Of a stretch of 64,000 nucleotides of DNA, positions 25,723-34,007 are shown piece after piece. Numbering within the stretch: the stretch's first letter is position 1; each line of letters opens with the position of its first letter. Source of the stretch: Caulobacter sp. (GTDB taxonomy: Bacteria; Pseudomonadota; Alphaproteobacteria; Caulobacterales; Caulobacteraceae); NCBI GenBank assembly GCA_017745235.1, contig JAGHZU010000007.1, positions 62,001 through 126,000 of the forward strand, in the 5' to 3' direction. The position numbers and the translations under genes were made by a program. The notes under the pieces are model-generated. The model ran no database searches, was not told the DNA's origin, and saw only the letters and a list, made by a program, of their open reading frames with translations.

Positions 25723-25883
25723 GGTGGGGTCTTTCGAAGAAGGTGGGCGGATCCAGACCGCCGAACGCGCGTGATAGCCATCCAAGCCCGCAATTCCAAT
25801 AGGAATGGCCGTGAAGGCGTGAACCGCCGCGACAAGGTCACATGCCCCTGCTAGCTACGGCGGGTCCTCTTCCTGGAGCTTAC

Positions 25884-26489
25884 ATGCTGCGTCGCCTCTA
25901 CGACTGGGTCATGGGCCTGGCCGCCTCCCGCCACGCTCCCACCAGCCTGTTCGCGATCTCGTTCGCCGAGAGCTCGTTCTTCCCGATCCCTCCGGACGTC
26001 ATGCTGGCTCCCATGGTCCTGGCCAAGCCTGAGAAGGCCTGGCGCTATGCGATCCTCTGCACCGTCGCCTCTGTCCTGGGAGGAATTGTCGGCTACGGGA
26101 TCGGCTTCTTCTTCCACGACGCGGCCCAGAAGCTGCTGGCGGTGCTGGGCAAGCCCCACGCCCTGGCCGACGCCGAATGCTGGTATCGCCAGTGGGGTTC
26201 GTGGGTCATCATCGCCAAGGGCTTCACCCCCATCCCGTTCAAGCTGGTGACGATCACCTCGGGCCTGCTGCAGTTCAGCTTCCCGATCTTCATCGCCGCC
26301 TGCATCGCCACCCGCGGCGCCCGCTTCTTCCTGGTGGCGTGGGTCGTCAAGAAATTCGGACCGGCGATGCTGCCGGTGATCGAAAAGCGCCTGGCGCTGT
26401 TCGCGGGCATTCTCATCGCCCTCCTTGTCATCGGCCTCACGGCCAGCCACTTCTTGGGCGGAAGCAGTGGCGGAGCGTGCGCGGCATGA
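25884..26489 (+). CDS. YqaA/DedA family inner membrane protein
   Basis: A 201-residue membrane protein of the YqaA branch of the DedA (SNARE-associated) superfamily, which includes lipid scramblases and flippases. Recognisable are FAISFAESSFFPIPPDVML in the first re-entrant region and KGFTPIPFKLVTITSGLL in the second; about five hydrophobic segments follow. ATG 25884 has GGAG six bases upstream. The stop overlaps the start of the DsbB-like gene (ATGA), so the two are translationally coupled and a third gene, coq7, follows closely. The transported lipid cannot be inferred. Confidence 0.87.
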   Translation: MLRRLYDWVMGLAASRHAPTSLFAISFAESSFFPIPPDVMLAPMVLAKPEKAWRYAILCTVASVLGGIVGYGIGFFFHDAAQKLLAVLGKPHALADAECWYRQWGSWVIIAKGFTPIPFKLVTITSGLLQFSFPIFIAACIATRGARFFLVAWVVKKFGPAMLPVIEKRLALFAGILIALLVIGLTASHFLGGSSGGACAA

Positions 26490-27049
26490 CCATCCAGAAC
26501 GTCGACGGCAAGGTGAACGACCTTCGCACGACCCCCTCCGGCTCGGCGCTGGACATCGCCGCCGCCAACTGGCCGCTGCTGGCGCTGATTGCTTGCGCGG
26601 CGATGCTGGGCGCGGCCCACGCGTTCGAGACCTTCGGCAAGCTGGCTCCATGCCTGATGTGCCTGAAGCAGCGCGAGGTCTACTGGGTGACCGGAACCGT
26701 CGCCCTGGGCGGCGTGGTGCTGAGCCGCACGCCATGGGCCGCTCGCCTACGGACGCCGATCATCGTCCTGCTGGGCCTTGGCTTCCTGTTCGGCGCGGGC
26801 GTGGCCGCGTTCCACGCGGGCGTGGAGTGGAAATGGTGGCCCGGTCCCGCCGCCTGTGCCGGCGGCGGCGCTGTGGCCTCGGGCGACCTGGTGGCCATGC
26901 TGCAGGGCGGCAAGGTCGCCACGCCGTCGTGCGACAAGGCCGTCTGGGTTTTCCTGGGCCTGTCGATGGCCGGCTGGAACGCCGTGATCTCGCTGGGCCT
27001 GGCGATCGCCTCGTTCGCTTCGGCCCTGCGCCTGCGCAAGGCGGCCTGA
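26486..27049 (+). CDS. DsbB-like disulfide bond formation protein
   Basis: A 187-residue inner membrane protein with four predicted helices. The CLMC motif (Cys56, Cys59) lies at the end of the first periplasmic loop after KLAP and before KQRE, the classical quinone-reactive pair of DsbB. A second pair, the Cys in PAACAGGG and the Cys in PSCDKAVW, sits in the second periplasmic loop. DsbB passes electrons from DsbA to ubiquinone. The gene is coupled to the upstream yqaA-like gene and is three bases from coq7, which makes ubiquinone, so the electron acceptor route is nearby. Confidence 0.87.
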   Translation: MTIQNVDGKVNDLRTTPSGSALDIAAANWPLLALIACAAMLGAAHAFETFGKLAPCLMCLKQREVYWVTGTVALGGVVLSRTPWAARLRTPIIVLLGLGFLFGAGVAAFHAGVEWKWWPGPAACAGGGAVASGDLVAMLQGGKVATPSCDKAVWVFLGLSMAGWNAVISLGLAIASFASALRLRKAA

Positions 27050-27051
27050 CG

Positions 27052-27612
27052 ATGAGCAAACCCGTTCCCCCTCGCCCCGGGCACGGCGCCCAGAAGGCTC
27101 GCCTGGCCGAGATCCTGCGCGTCGACCAGGCCGGTGAGCTGGCGGCGGTGAACATCTATCGCGGCCAGCAGGCGGTGATGCGCAACGCCCCCGGCCGCGA
27201 CCGCATCGCCGGCCAGCTGAAGGAGATGGAGGGCCACGAGCAGGTCCACCTGTCGCGCTTCAACGAACTTCTGGGCGAGCGGGGGGTGCGGCCCACCCTG
27301 ATGTCGCCGGTCTGGCGCGCGGCCGCCTTCGCCCTGGGCGCGGGTACGGCGCTGTTGGGCGAGAAGGCGGCCCATGCCTGCACCGAGGCGGTGGAGAGCG
27401 TGATCGAGCAGCACTACGCCGGCCAGATCGCCGAGCTGGAGCATCGCGACCCCGCGCTGGCCGCCGAGCTGAGCCAGTTCCGCGACGACGAGCTGCACCA
27501 CAAAGACATCGCCATCGAGGAAGGCGCCCTGGAAGCGCCCGCCTATCCGTTGCTGTCGGCGGTCATCAAGGCCGGCTGTCGAGCCGCGATCAAGATCAGC
27601 GAGAAGATCTGA
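27052..27612 (+). CDS. coq7: Demethoxyubiquinone hydroxylase, COQ7/CAT5 family
   Basis: A 186-residue di-iron carboxylate monooxygenase catalysing the last hydroxylation of ubiquinone synthesis. Family ligands are visible in order: VDQAGELAAVNIYRGQ, EMEGHEQVHL (first ExxH), the central QHYAGQIAELEHRD and FRDDELHHKDIA (second ExxH). Length is close to the bacterial COQ7 norm. ATG 27052 begins two bases after the dsbB-like stop, so yqaA, dsbB-like and coq7 are one operon. Confidence 0.95.
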   Translation: MSKPVPPRPGHGAQKARLAEILRVDQAGELAAVNIYRGQQAVMRNAPGRDRIAGQLKEMEGHEQVHLSRFNELLGERGVRPTLMSPVWRAAAFALGAGTALLGEKAAHACTEAVESVIEQHYAGQIAELEHRDPALAAELSQFRDDELHHKDIAIEEGALEAPAYPLLSAVIKAGCRAAIKISEKI

Positions 27613-27725
27613 CCCACGTTCTTTGAGCCACGGGGAAGAACCGCCCCTGAAACTACAGCTTGGCGGGGCCGCTAGAGGCGCTTACCCATGTCGCCGGAAA
27701 TTCCGGCGTACAGGGGAGCCTCGTC

Positions 27726-29465
27726 TTGCAAATCCACTTCCGTCAGGTCGCGGCGTTCTGCGCCGTTTCGGTGTTGGCCCTGGCCGGCGTAACCCACGCC
27801 GCCGAATCTGGAGCCAAGCCTTCGACCACCACGGCCCTGACCCTGGGCACCGGCGGCCAGATGCCCGCCGAGGAAGCCGCCGTCACCATCGAGCACGTGG
27901 ACCTGAAGCTGAAGGTCATTCCGGACCGCAAGGCGATCGAGGGTGACGCCACCCTGACCCTGCGCGCCAAGAGCGCCCTGCCCCGTATCGTGCTGGACCT
28001 GGATCGCGACCTGAAGGTCAGCAGCCTGACCGTCGATGGAAAAGCGCGGCCCTGGACCAATCCCGAAGGTCGCATGACCATCACCCTGCCTGCCCCGATC
28101 AAGGCCGGCGGCAAGGCCGTGGTCCAGATCAAGTACGCCGGCCAGCCGCACGAAGCGGAGCGCGCGCCCTGGGACGGCGGCTTCGTCTGGAAAACCGCCC
28201 CGACGGGCGAACCCTGGATCGCCAGCGCCGTTCAGGGCGATGGCTGCGACCTCTTCTGGCCGTGCATCGACTTCCCCACCGGCGAGCCGCTGCTGGTCGA
28301 TTTCTCGATCACCGTCCCGGCTCCCCTGTCGGCCCCGGCCGGCGGGGTGTTGGTGGACGTGACCGAGAAGGACGGCTGGCGCACCTTCCACTGGCGTCAG
28401 AAACAGCCCGACACCTACGCCATCGCCGTGAACGTGGGTCCCTACGAGAAGCTCAGCGACACCTACAAGAGCCGCTTCGGCGACAGCTTCCCGATCGAGT
28501 ACTGGTACCTGAAGAGCGACGACCCAGCGAAGGCCAAGGCCCTGTTCGCCGAGTTCCCGATGACGCTCGACTTCTTCGAGCAGATGATCGGTCCCTATCC
28601 GTTCCGGTCCGAGAAGCTGGGCGTCGTCGAGACCCCGCACTTGGGCATGGAACACCAGACCATGAACGCCTACGGCAACGGCTACGCCAAGGACGTCTAC
28701 GGCTACGACTGGCTGTTCCAGCACGAGCTGTCGCACGAATGGTTCGGCAACCAGGTGACCAATGTCGACTGGGACGACATGTGGATCCACGAGGGCCTGG
28801 GCAGCTACATGCAGCCGCTAATGTCGCAATGGCTGCATGGCGACATGGAGTACATGAGCCGCCTGAACGACATGCGCGCCAAGTCCAACAACCGGTTCCC
28901 GATCGTGGCGGGCCGGGTGATGAGCGAGGACGACGTCTACAAGGACGAGGCCGGCCCAGGCATCGACATCTACTACAAGGGCGCCAACGTCATGCACACG
29001 CTGCGGGCGCTGATTGGCGACGAGGCGTTCTTCAAGGCCGTGCGCATCCTGGTCTACGGCCGCCCTGATCCCAAACCTGGCAACTTCGCGCCGCGCTACG
29101 CCGACACCAAGGAATTCATCAAGATCGTCAACGACGTGACGGGCAACGATTACCAGTGGTTCTTCGACGCTTACTTCTACCAGGCCAAGCTGCCGGAACT
29201 GGTCGAGACGCGTGACGGCCAGGATCTGGCGCTGAGCTGGAAGACGCCTTCAGGCAAGCCGTTCCCGATGCCCGTCGAGGTCAAGGTCGGCGACAAGATC
29301 GTGACCGTGCCGATGACCGGAGGCGCGGGCCGCGTCGCCGTGGGCGACGCCGTTCCTGTGATCCTCGATCCCGGCTCGAAGATCCTGCGTCGCCAGCCTT
29401 ATCTGGAAGAGTACCAGGCCTGGAAGAAGGCCAAGGACGAGGCCGCCCGCAAGGCCAAGAACTAG
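27726..29465 (+). CDS. M1 family zinc metallopeptidase (aminopeptidase), secreted
   Basis: A 579-residue gluzincin. The zinc site HELSHEWFGNQ followed 18 residues later by the Glu of IHEGLGSYM, and the exopeptidase-like motif LGMEHQTMN, place it in family M1. An N-terminal beta domain precedes the catalytic core, and a shorter C-terminal part ends in a Lys-rich tail. TTG 27726 is preferred because GGGGAG lies seven bases upstream and it directly opens a signal peptide (QVAAFCAVSVLALAGVTHAA), so the enzyme is exported. Earlier in-frame ATGs add non-signal sequence. It probably trims peptides in the periplasm. Confidence 0.92.
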   Translation: MQIHFRQVAAFCAVSVLALAGVTHAAESGAKPSTTTALTLGTGGQMPAEEAAVTIEHVDLKLKVIPDRKAIEGDATLTLRAKSALPRIVLDLDRDLKVSSLTVDGKARPWTNPEGRMTITLPAPIKAGGKAVVQIKYAGQPHEAERAPWDGGFVWKTAPTGEPWIASAVQGDGCDLFWPCIDFPTGEPLLVDFSITVPAPLSAPAGGVLVDVTEKDGWRTFHWRQKQPDTYAIAVNVGPYEKLSDTYKSRFGDSFPIEYWYLKSDDPAKAKALFAEFPMTLDFFEQMIGPYPFRSEKLGVVETPHLGMEHQTMNAYGNGYAKDVYGYDWLFQHELSHEWFGNQVTNVDWDDMWIHEGLGSYMQPLMSQWLHGDMEYMSRLNDMRAKSNNRFPIVAGRVMSEDDVYKDEAGPGIDIYYKGANVMHTLRALIGDEAFFKAVRILVYGRPDPKPGNFAPRYADTKEFIKIVNDVTGNDYQWFFDAYFYQAKLPELVETRDGQDLALSWKTPSGKPFPMPVEVKVGDKIVTVPMTGGAGRVAVGDAVPVILDPGSKILRRQPYLEEYQAWKKAKDEAARKAKN

Positions 29466-29473
29466 GACGGCGT

Positions 29474-29497
29474 CGGGCGAGGCCAAGGCCTCGCCCG
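29474..29497 (+). terminator. Hairpin after the M1 peptidase gene
   Basis: CGGGCGAGGCC pairs with GGCCTCGCCCG, 11 perfect base pairs around a tight AA centre, starting 9 bases after the stop codon. No T-run follows, so it may be a weak terminator or an RNA-stabilising hairpin. Confidence 0.45.
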
Positions 29498-29589
29498 GAC
29501 GTCTGGTCATCTTTGGTTGACCGTGTTCCTTCACGGGTTGCAGACCAAGAGACCTTAAGGCTTGAAGCTCAACGCGAGTTCGAGAGCCG

Positions 29590-30129
29590 ATGCTGACCCC
29601 CAATCATGTCGTGACCACCGCCCGCGCCGTGCTGATCGCCGGCGCCCTTGCCGCGGCGGTTCTGATGCTGGGTCCCTACCAGGGCTTGGAGCAGGTGTTC
29701 GGCCTGACCGACAAGACCGCCCACGCCCTGGCGTTCGGCGGACTTCTGGCGGTGTCATTCGTCGCCTTCCCCCGCATGCGTCGCAACGACCTGGCCGTCG
29801 CGGCTGTGCTGCTGGGCGCCAGCGTCGAGATCGCCCAGATCTTCGATCCAGGCCGCAGCGCCTCGTTCGGCGACCTGGCCGCCGATACTGTCGGCGTAGC
29901 CATCGTCCATCTCTGCGCTCACATCGAAGGCTTGCGCGCCATGGCCCGCCAGAACGGCGACGTCAGCTTCAAGACCCTGGCTTCGCAAGACCGCCGACGC
30001 CGTCGACGCCGCGTCTCCCCCGCCCGCGACCTGGGCCTGGTCCCCGAGCCTCGCGCGGCTGAAGGCGGCGAGTTGCCGTCCAGCTTCGCCGCCCGGGCCG
30101 CCCGCCGCTTTCCGCCGCGGACGGTCTGA
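29590..30129 (+). CDS. VanZ-like family membrane protein
   Basis: A 179-residue protein with about four hydrophobic segments in the first 120 residues and the VanZ-type pattern DKTAHALAFGGLLAV, ASVEIAQIFDPGRSASFGDL and AADTVGVA. VanZ relatives affect resistance to teicoplanin-like antibiotics in some bacteria, but most are uncharacterised. An unusual C-terminal cytoplasmic tail has a run of arginines (SQDRRRRRRR) and is Ala/Arg-rich. It stands alone and converges with the small gene ending at 30142. Confidence 0.82.
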   Translation: MLTPNHVVTTARAVLIAGALAAAVLMLGPYQGLEQVFGLTDKTAHALAFGGLLAVSFVAFPRMRRNDLAVAAVLLGASVEIAQIFDPGRSASFGDLAADTVGVAIVHLCAHIEGLRAMARQNGDVSFKTLASQDRRRRRRRVSPARDLGLVPEPRAAEGGELPSSFAARAARRFPPRTV

Positions 30130-30141
30130 TCCTGATCCCGA

Positions 30142-30426
30142 TCAGGTGATGCGCTTGACGCTCACCGGATCGCTGCCCGGAAAACTCTCTTCCAGGCCCT
30201 CGTCCAGCAAGGCTTCCTGACGGCTTTCCGAACGGCGAACCTTCTCGGCCAATTGATCGTGCTTCTCGCCCTCCTCGAGGCACTTCTTCGCCTCGCGGGA
30301 ATGAGGCGCGTCAAAATGCTTGTCTTCCGGCCTCACCTTGCCCTCAGCCGCCATGTCGGCGGTCGAGGCGCTGGTGCCGTGCGTGAAGTGGCGGCCGGCT
30401 TCTTCCTTCTTGTGGCCAAACATCAT
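30142..30426 (-). CDS. Small charged protein with C-terminal EESFPGSDP motif
   Basis: A 94-residue, highly charged, soluble protein starting MMFGHKKEEAGRHF and ending DEGLEESFPGSDPVSV. This C-terminal acidic motif recurs in many small alphaproteobacterial proteins of unknown function, often linked to general stress. ATG 30426 has GGAGAAG just upstream; the longer frame from 30516 is unlikely. The next gene on the same strand starts at 30631, so they could be co-transcribed. Confidence 0.6.
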   Translation of the reverse strand: MMFGHKKEEAGRHFTHGTSASTADMAAEGKVRPEDKHFDAPHSREAKKCLEEGEKHDQLAEKVRRSESRQEALLDEGLEESFPGSDPVSVKRIT

Positions 30427-30505
30427 CTTCTCCCGTTTCGCCTCCTGTGAGGCGTCCCGGATAAAACCCGCGAGGCGGCGACCGGGTTGCCGGAAATCCA
30501 CCCGA

Positions 30506-30631
30506 CTAGAAGCCAAACACCGCCGACCACAGGACGATGTTGGCCGCCGCCAGGGCGACCGTCAGCCAGCGCAGGCGGCGCTGGACCGCAAGTTGCCTGG
30601 CATGGGCGTGAAGCGTCGGACCGGAAAGCAT
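30506..30631 (-). CDS. Putative 41-residue single-span membrane protein
   Basis: ATG 30631 is preceded by GGAGGG at the right distance and opens 41 codons (MLSGPTLHAHARQLAVQ...). A basic stretch (RRLRW) precedes a hydrophobic C-terminal helix (LTVALAAANIVLWSAVFGF). The layout, positive charges followed by one hydrophobic segment, is typical of small inner membrane proteins. I recognise no family. A longer in-frame start at 30706 lacks support. Confidence 0.45.
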   Translation of the reverse strand: MLSGPTLHAHARQLAVQRRLRWLTVALAAANIVLWSAVFGF

Positions 30632-30754
30632 CGAACCCTCCCGCGATACGGGGACTGGTCCTTGGGTCCGCTCGTGGGTGAGTCGAAGCAAGCGGAGCCG
30701 GAACAACGTTCTTCGGCTCCGCTTTCGTTTTCGATTCGGCGTGGCTTTCGAGCC

Positions 30755-31315
30755 CTACGCCTCCAGTTCAATGTCCCAGTAAAGGTAGTCCAGCCAACTG
30801 GCGTGCAGGTGCCCGGGTGGAAACCGGCGACCGCGATCCTGCAGTTCGTGCATGCTAGGACGGCGCGCGGTGTGGAAAGGCTGCATGCCGGCCTCGCGCG
30901 GGGTGCGCCCGCCCTTGGACAGATTACAGGGCGCGCAGGCCGTGACGATGTTCTCCCAGGTCGTGCGCCCGCCGCGCGAGCGCGGGATCACGTGGTCGAA
31001 CGTCAGGTCGTCGCCCGAGCCGCAGTACTGGCACGAGAAACTGTCGCGCAGGAACAGGTTGAAGCGGGTGAAGGCCGGCGGCCGGTCCTGGGGGACATAC
31101 TGCTTCAGCGACACGACGCTGGGCAGCTTCATCTCGAACGACGGGGAATGCACCACGTGGTCGTAGGTCGAAACCACGTCGACACGTTCGAGGAACACCG
31201 CCTTGATCACCTCCTGCCAGGGCCAGAGGGAAAGCGGATAGTAGCTCAGGGGCCGGAAATCGGCGTTGAGCACGAGGGCCGGCATGCCGGACGGAGGACG
31301 GGACAGCACCTGCAT
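30755..31315 (-). CDS. HNH endonuclease family protein
   Basis: A 186-residue protein with a cytosolic HNH nuclease-like domain. A central zinc knuckle pair (CQYCGSG and CAPCNLSKGG) brackets LTFDHVIPRSRGGRTTWENI, the HNH core with its DH pair and Asn. The N-terminal half (ALVLNADFRPLSYYPLSLWP) is the conserved domain seen in the widespread 'HNH endonuclease' genes of alphaproteobacteria that stand alone in the chromosome and are not mobile elements. The biological substrate is unknown. Length is typical. Confidence 0.9.
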   Translation of the reverse strand: MQVLSRPPSGMPALVLNADFRPLSYYPLSLWPWQEVIKAVFLERVDVVSTYDHVVHSPSFEMKLPSVVSLKQYVPQDRPPAFTRFNLFLRDSFSCQYCGSGDDLTFDHVIPRSRGGRTTWENIVTACAPCNLSKGGRTPREAGMQPFHTARRPSMHELQDRGRRFPPGHLHASWLDYLYWDIELEA

Positions 31316-31502
31316 CAGGACGTCCCTCCAGGCCCCTGAGGGCCTTGATCGATGTACGCGGTCGGACTGAAGACGGGCCTCCTTCCTACGCTATTTCGAG
31401 AATCGCCATTCATTCCCGAACGCACGGAAATCATGAGCCCATCGCGCGACAGAACCAAGACAAGGTTGGTTCTGACGATCGATTTACCGCCTGCCGCTCG
31501 CC

Positions 31503-31982
31503 TCAGCCGATGGCGACGATCTCGACCTCACCCCCTGCGACCATGGCGGTGTCGCCCACGCCCTTGCCCAGCAGCGCCTGGGCCACCGGTGAAACATAGG
31601 AGACCGAGCCCTTGGCCGGATCCGCCTCGTCTTCGCCCACGATGCGGAAGGTCTGGCGGCGGCCGTCCTCGCGATCGAAGGTGACGCGGCCGCCGAACTG
31701 AACGACGACCGACGCCGGGTCCAGCTCGCGCACCTGGGCGCTGGCGCGGCGGGCCGACCAATAGCGCAGGTCGCGAGTGGCCCGGGCCATGGCCGTGCGA
31801 TCCTGGGCGACGTCGCCCCCGGCTTGGGCGGCGCTGTAGGCGGCGCGTGCGGCGGCCAGCTCATCCTCGATCAGGGCCAGGCCGCTGGGCGTGACCAGGT
31901 TCGGATGGGGCGATATCGGGCGATCCAGCAGGTCGGCCGCGAAGGCTTCGCTGTCGCCTTCCTTCGTGAACGCCACGCTCAT
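31503..31982 (-). CDS. GreA/GreB-family transcription elongation factor-like protein
   Basis: A 159-residue protein of the GreA/GreB superfamily. The N-terminal coiled-coil half (about residues 33-85, ALIEDELAAARAAYSAAQ) and the C-terminal FKBP-like half (FRIVGEDEADPAKGSVSYVS, SPVAQALLGKGVGDTAMV) are both visible. The family binds RNA polymerase and stimulates transcript cleavage. The N-terminal hairpin is shorter and lacks an obvious acidic tip in the canonical place, so it may be a paralogue (GreB-like or anti-cleavage) rather than the main GreA. It is followed by the HNH gene on the same strand. Confidence 0.85.
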   Translation of the reverse strand: MSVAFTKEGDSEAFAADLLDRPISPHPNLVTPSGLALIEDELAAARAAYSAAQAGGDVAQDRTAMARATRDLRYWSARRASAQVRELDPASVVVQFGGRVTFDREDGRRQTFRIVGEDEADPAKGSVSYVSPVAQALLGKGVGDTAMVAGGEVEIVAIG

Positions 31983-32096
31983 CGGCGCGCTCGGTGAGAG
32001 AAACGGGTCATAGGTTGGAAATTCCGGCCGAGGACGGACGTTCCGCCGTCGAAGCGACCAGACCTATCCGGCCGCTCTGGCGCGATCAAGACACGC

Positions 32097-32128
32097 AAAA
32101 GCCGCCGGCGGACAAGCGCGGGCGGCTT
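32097..32128 (-). terminator. Candidate terminator of the small membrane protein gene
   Basis: On the minus strand the stem AAGCCGCC/GGCGGCTT (32099-32106 with 32121-32128) is followed by TTTT. It lies about 80 bases past the stop of the small gene at 32207. The plus-strand gene is far away, so it most likely serves the small transcript. Confidence 0.55.
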
Positions 32129-32206
32129 CGGAAACTGGAAAGTTGGAACGTGGCCGCGGGCGGGATGCGAGGGGAGCCGCCCCGCCGCCGACCACTAAGA
32201 CGGGTA

Positions 32207-32317
32207 CTAGATCGCCACACCGATCAGGGCGGCGGCGACGCCGATGGCCGTAGCCAGGAAAAAGCCCACCGCCATGCGGTCGAGCACGGTTTCAAAGGCG
32301 AAAAAGGTGTTGGTCAT
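32207..32317 (-). CDS. Small single-span membrane protein, divergent from TetR
   Basis: A 36-residue protein (MTNTFFAFETVLDRMAVGFF then LATAIGVAAALIGVAI) with one C-terminal hydrophobic helix. AAGGATG lies upstream of its ATG at 32317. The coding run is clean and its position is telling: it faces a TetR gene across a perfect 19-bp palindrome, and a hairpin terminator follows. The protein could be a stress-responsive membrane peptide regulated by the TetR, but no homologue is known to me. Too short for common gene callers. Confidence 0.55.
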   Translation of the reverse strand: MTNTFFAFETVLDRMAVGFFLATAIGVAAALIGVAI

Positions 32318-32411
32318 CACACACATCCTTGAGTTTGAGGCAGTGGCGGTGATCGAGAAACCCGCCCCCGGTCCAATCTGGACGATGCTTAGATAACATG
32401 GATCTGAACGA

Positions 32412-32430
32412 CGTCAAGATAATCTTGACG
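32412..32430. promoter_or_regulatory. TetR operator, perfect 19-bp palindrome
   Basis: CGTCAAGATAATCTTGACG is a perfect inverted repeat of 9-base arms around a single A. It lies between the small membrane protein gene (start 32317, minus) and the TetR gene (start 32475, plus), so it is the likely operator of the latter. It also resembles the spacing of the palindrome at 465-483 (9-1-9) but with different bases. Confidence 0.7.
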
Positions 32431-32474
32431 GCGTTAGGATGGATTTTTGAGAACCAGGCGTTACAGTGCCCGCG

Positions 32475-33095
32475 ATGACACAGCCCGCCGCCGACTCCCG
32501 CCCCTATCACCACGGCGATCTAAGCCGCGCGCTGGTCGACGCCGCCCGCCGAATCCTTGAAACGGAAGGCCCCGCGGCCCTCTCGTTGCGGGCCGTAGCG
32601 CGCGAAGCCGGCGTCAGCCCCGCCGCGCCGTATCACCACTTCAAGGACAAGGGCGAACTTCTGGAGGCCGTAGCCCACGAGGGCTGGGTGGCGCTGGATA
32701 AGCGCCTGACCGAGGCCCGCTCCAAGGCCACCGACAGCAAGGACCGGATGACCGGCCTTGGCGTGGCTTACGTCTGCTTCGCCCGTGACAACCCTGCCCT
32801 CTATCGCGTCATGTACGACCGCTCACGCGACAAGGACTCCCTGCCCGAGCAGATGAAAGAGGAAGGCGCCTACTGCCAGGTGCGCGACACCATCGACGAG
32901 CGCACGGGCGGCACGGTCTCGCCGATCGACCTGGAACTGGCCACGATCGCGGCCTGGTGCGCCGGCCACGGCCTGGCGGAGATGATCAGCTTCAAGCAGT
33001 TCGCTCCGCTCAAGGAGATGTTGGGCGGCGAAGAGGCCTTCCTGCGCGCGGTCTTCGAGCATCTGGGCATGTTCGCCAAGCTCGACCAGGCCTGA
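32475..33095 (+). CDS. TetR/AcrR family transcriptional regulator (WHG/TetR_C_33 type)
   Basis: A 206-residue repressor. The N-terminal HTH (ARRILETEGPAALSLRAVA, then EAGVSPAAPYHHFKDKGELL) is a strong TetR match. The C-terminal half, with GLGVAYVCFARDNPALYRVM, corresponds to the WHG-type C-terminal domain. ATG 32475 is preferred over GTG 32466. The palindrome at 32412-32430 lies 45-63 bases upstream. It is followed 8 bases later by gluQ on the same strand, and the divergent gene is a small membrane protein. Inducer unknown. Confidence 0.9.
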   Translation: MTQPAADSRPYHHGDLSRALVDAARRILETEGPAALSLRAVAREAGVSPAAPYHHFKDKGELLEAVAHEGWVALDKRLTEARSKATDSKDRMTGLGVAYVCFARDNPALYRVMYDRSRDKDSLPEQMKEEGAYCQVRDTIDERTGGTVSPIDLELATIAAWCAGHGLAEMISFKQFAPLKEMLGGEEAFLRAVFEHLGMFAKLDQA

Positions 33096-33102
33096 TCGCC
33101 GC

Positions 33103-33945
33103 TTGACGTTCGCCACTCGCTTCGCCCCCTCTCCGACCGGCTACCTGCACCGGGGACACGCCTTTTCGGCCCTGACAGCCTTTGACGCCGCACGTAAGTC
33201 CCAAGGCCGGTTCGTGCTGCGCATCGAGGACATCGACGCGACACGCAGCCGGCCCGAGTACGAGGCCGCGATCTTCGAGGATCTGGCCTGGCTGGGCCTG
33301 GAGTGGGAACAGCCGGTCCGGCGGCAGTCTGAACACCTGGCTGACTACCAGGCCGCCATCGAGGGCCTGCGCGAGCGCGGCCTGGTCTATCGCTGCTTCC
33401 GCACCCGCAAGGAACTGGACATCGGCCGGGCCCCGCACGAGCCGGCCGCCCCCTTCGTCGGCGCGCCCCTGTCAGCGGACGAGGAGGCCGCACGGCTTGA
33501 ACGCGGCGAGGCCTTTGCCTGGCGGTTGTCCTTGGAGGCGGCGCGCGAGGCCCTGGGCGGCTTCCGAGGCCTGACCTTCGTCGAGGAAGGCGCGGGCCCC
33601 AACGGTGAAACGGGCGTCATCCAGGCCCGCCCCGAACTTGCCGGCGACATCGTCCTGGCCCGCAAGGACGTGGGCGTGGCCTATCATCTGGCCGTGGTGC
33701 TGGACGACGGCCTGCAGGCGGTCACCCATGTCATCCGGGGCCAGGACCTGTTCGAGGCCGCCCACATCCAGCGCCTGCTGCAGGCCCTGCTGAGCTTGCC
33801 CACCCCCATCTATCGCCACCACCGTCTGCTGACCGGCCCGGACGGCCGCCGCTACGCCAAGCGCGACAAGGCCCAGACCCTCCGGGAACTGCGAGCGGCG
33901 GGCGTCGCGCCAGGGCAGCTGCGCGCAGAGATGGACCTGACCTGA
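33103..33945 (+). CDS. gluQ: Glutamyl-Q tRNA(Asp) synthetase
   Basis: A 280-residue truncated glutamyl-tRNA synthetase paralogue that attaches glutamate to queuosine at position 34 of tRNA(Asp). The catalytic domain starts with TRFAPSPTGYLHRGHAFSAL (HIGH-like HRGH). Further on are FVLRIEDIDATRSRPEYEAA and a degenerate KMSKS-like site (GRRYAKRDKAQTL). The anticodon-binding domain of true GluRS is missing, as expected for GluQ. The start is a TTG at 33103, seven bases after the TetR stop, so the pair is likely co-transcribed. Confidence 0.94.
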   Translation: MTFATRFAPSPTGYLHRGHAFSALTAFDAARKSQGRFVLRIEDIDATRSRPEYEAAIFEDLAWLGLEWEQPVRRQSEHLADYQAAIEGLRERGLVYRCFRTRKELDIGRAPHEPAAPFVGAPLSADEEAARLERGEAFAWRLSLEAAREALGGFRGLTFVEEGAGPNGETGVIQARPELAGDIVLARKDVGVAYHLAVVLDDGLQAVTHVIRGQDLFEAAHIQRLLQALLSLPTPIYRHHRLLTGPDGRRYAKRDKAQTLRELRAAGVAPGQLRAEMDLT

Positions 33946-34007
33946 GACGGTCTTGCGAGCGGCGCCGTCGCGTGCTGCTGTCCGCTCGATTTGATTGGAG
34001 ACCCTCC

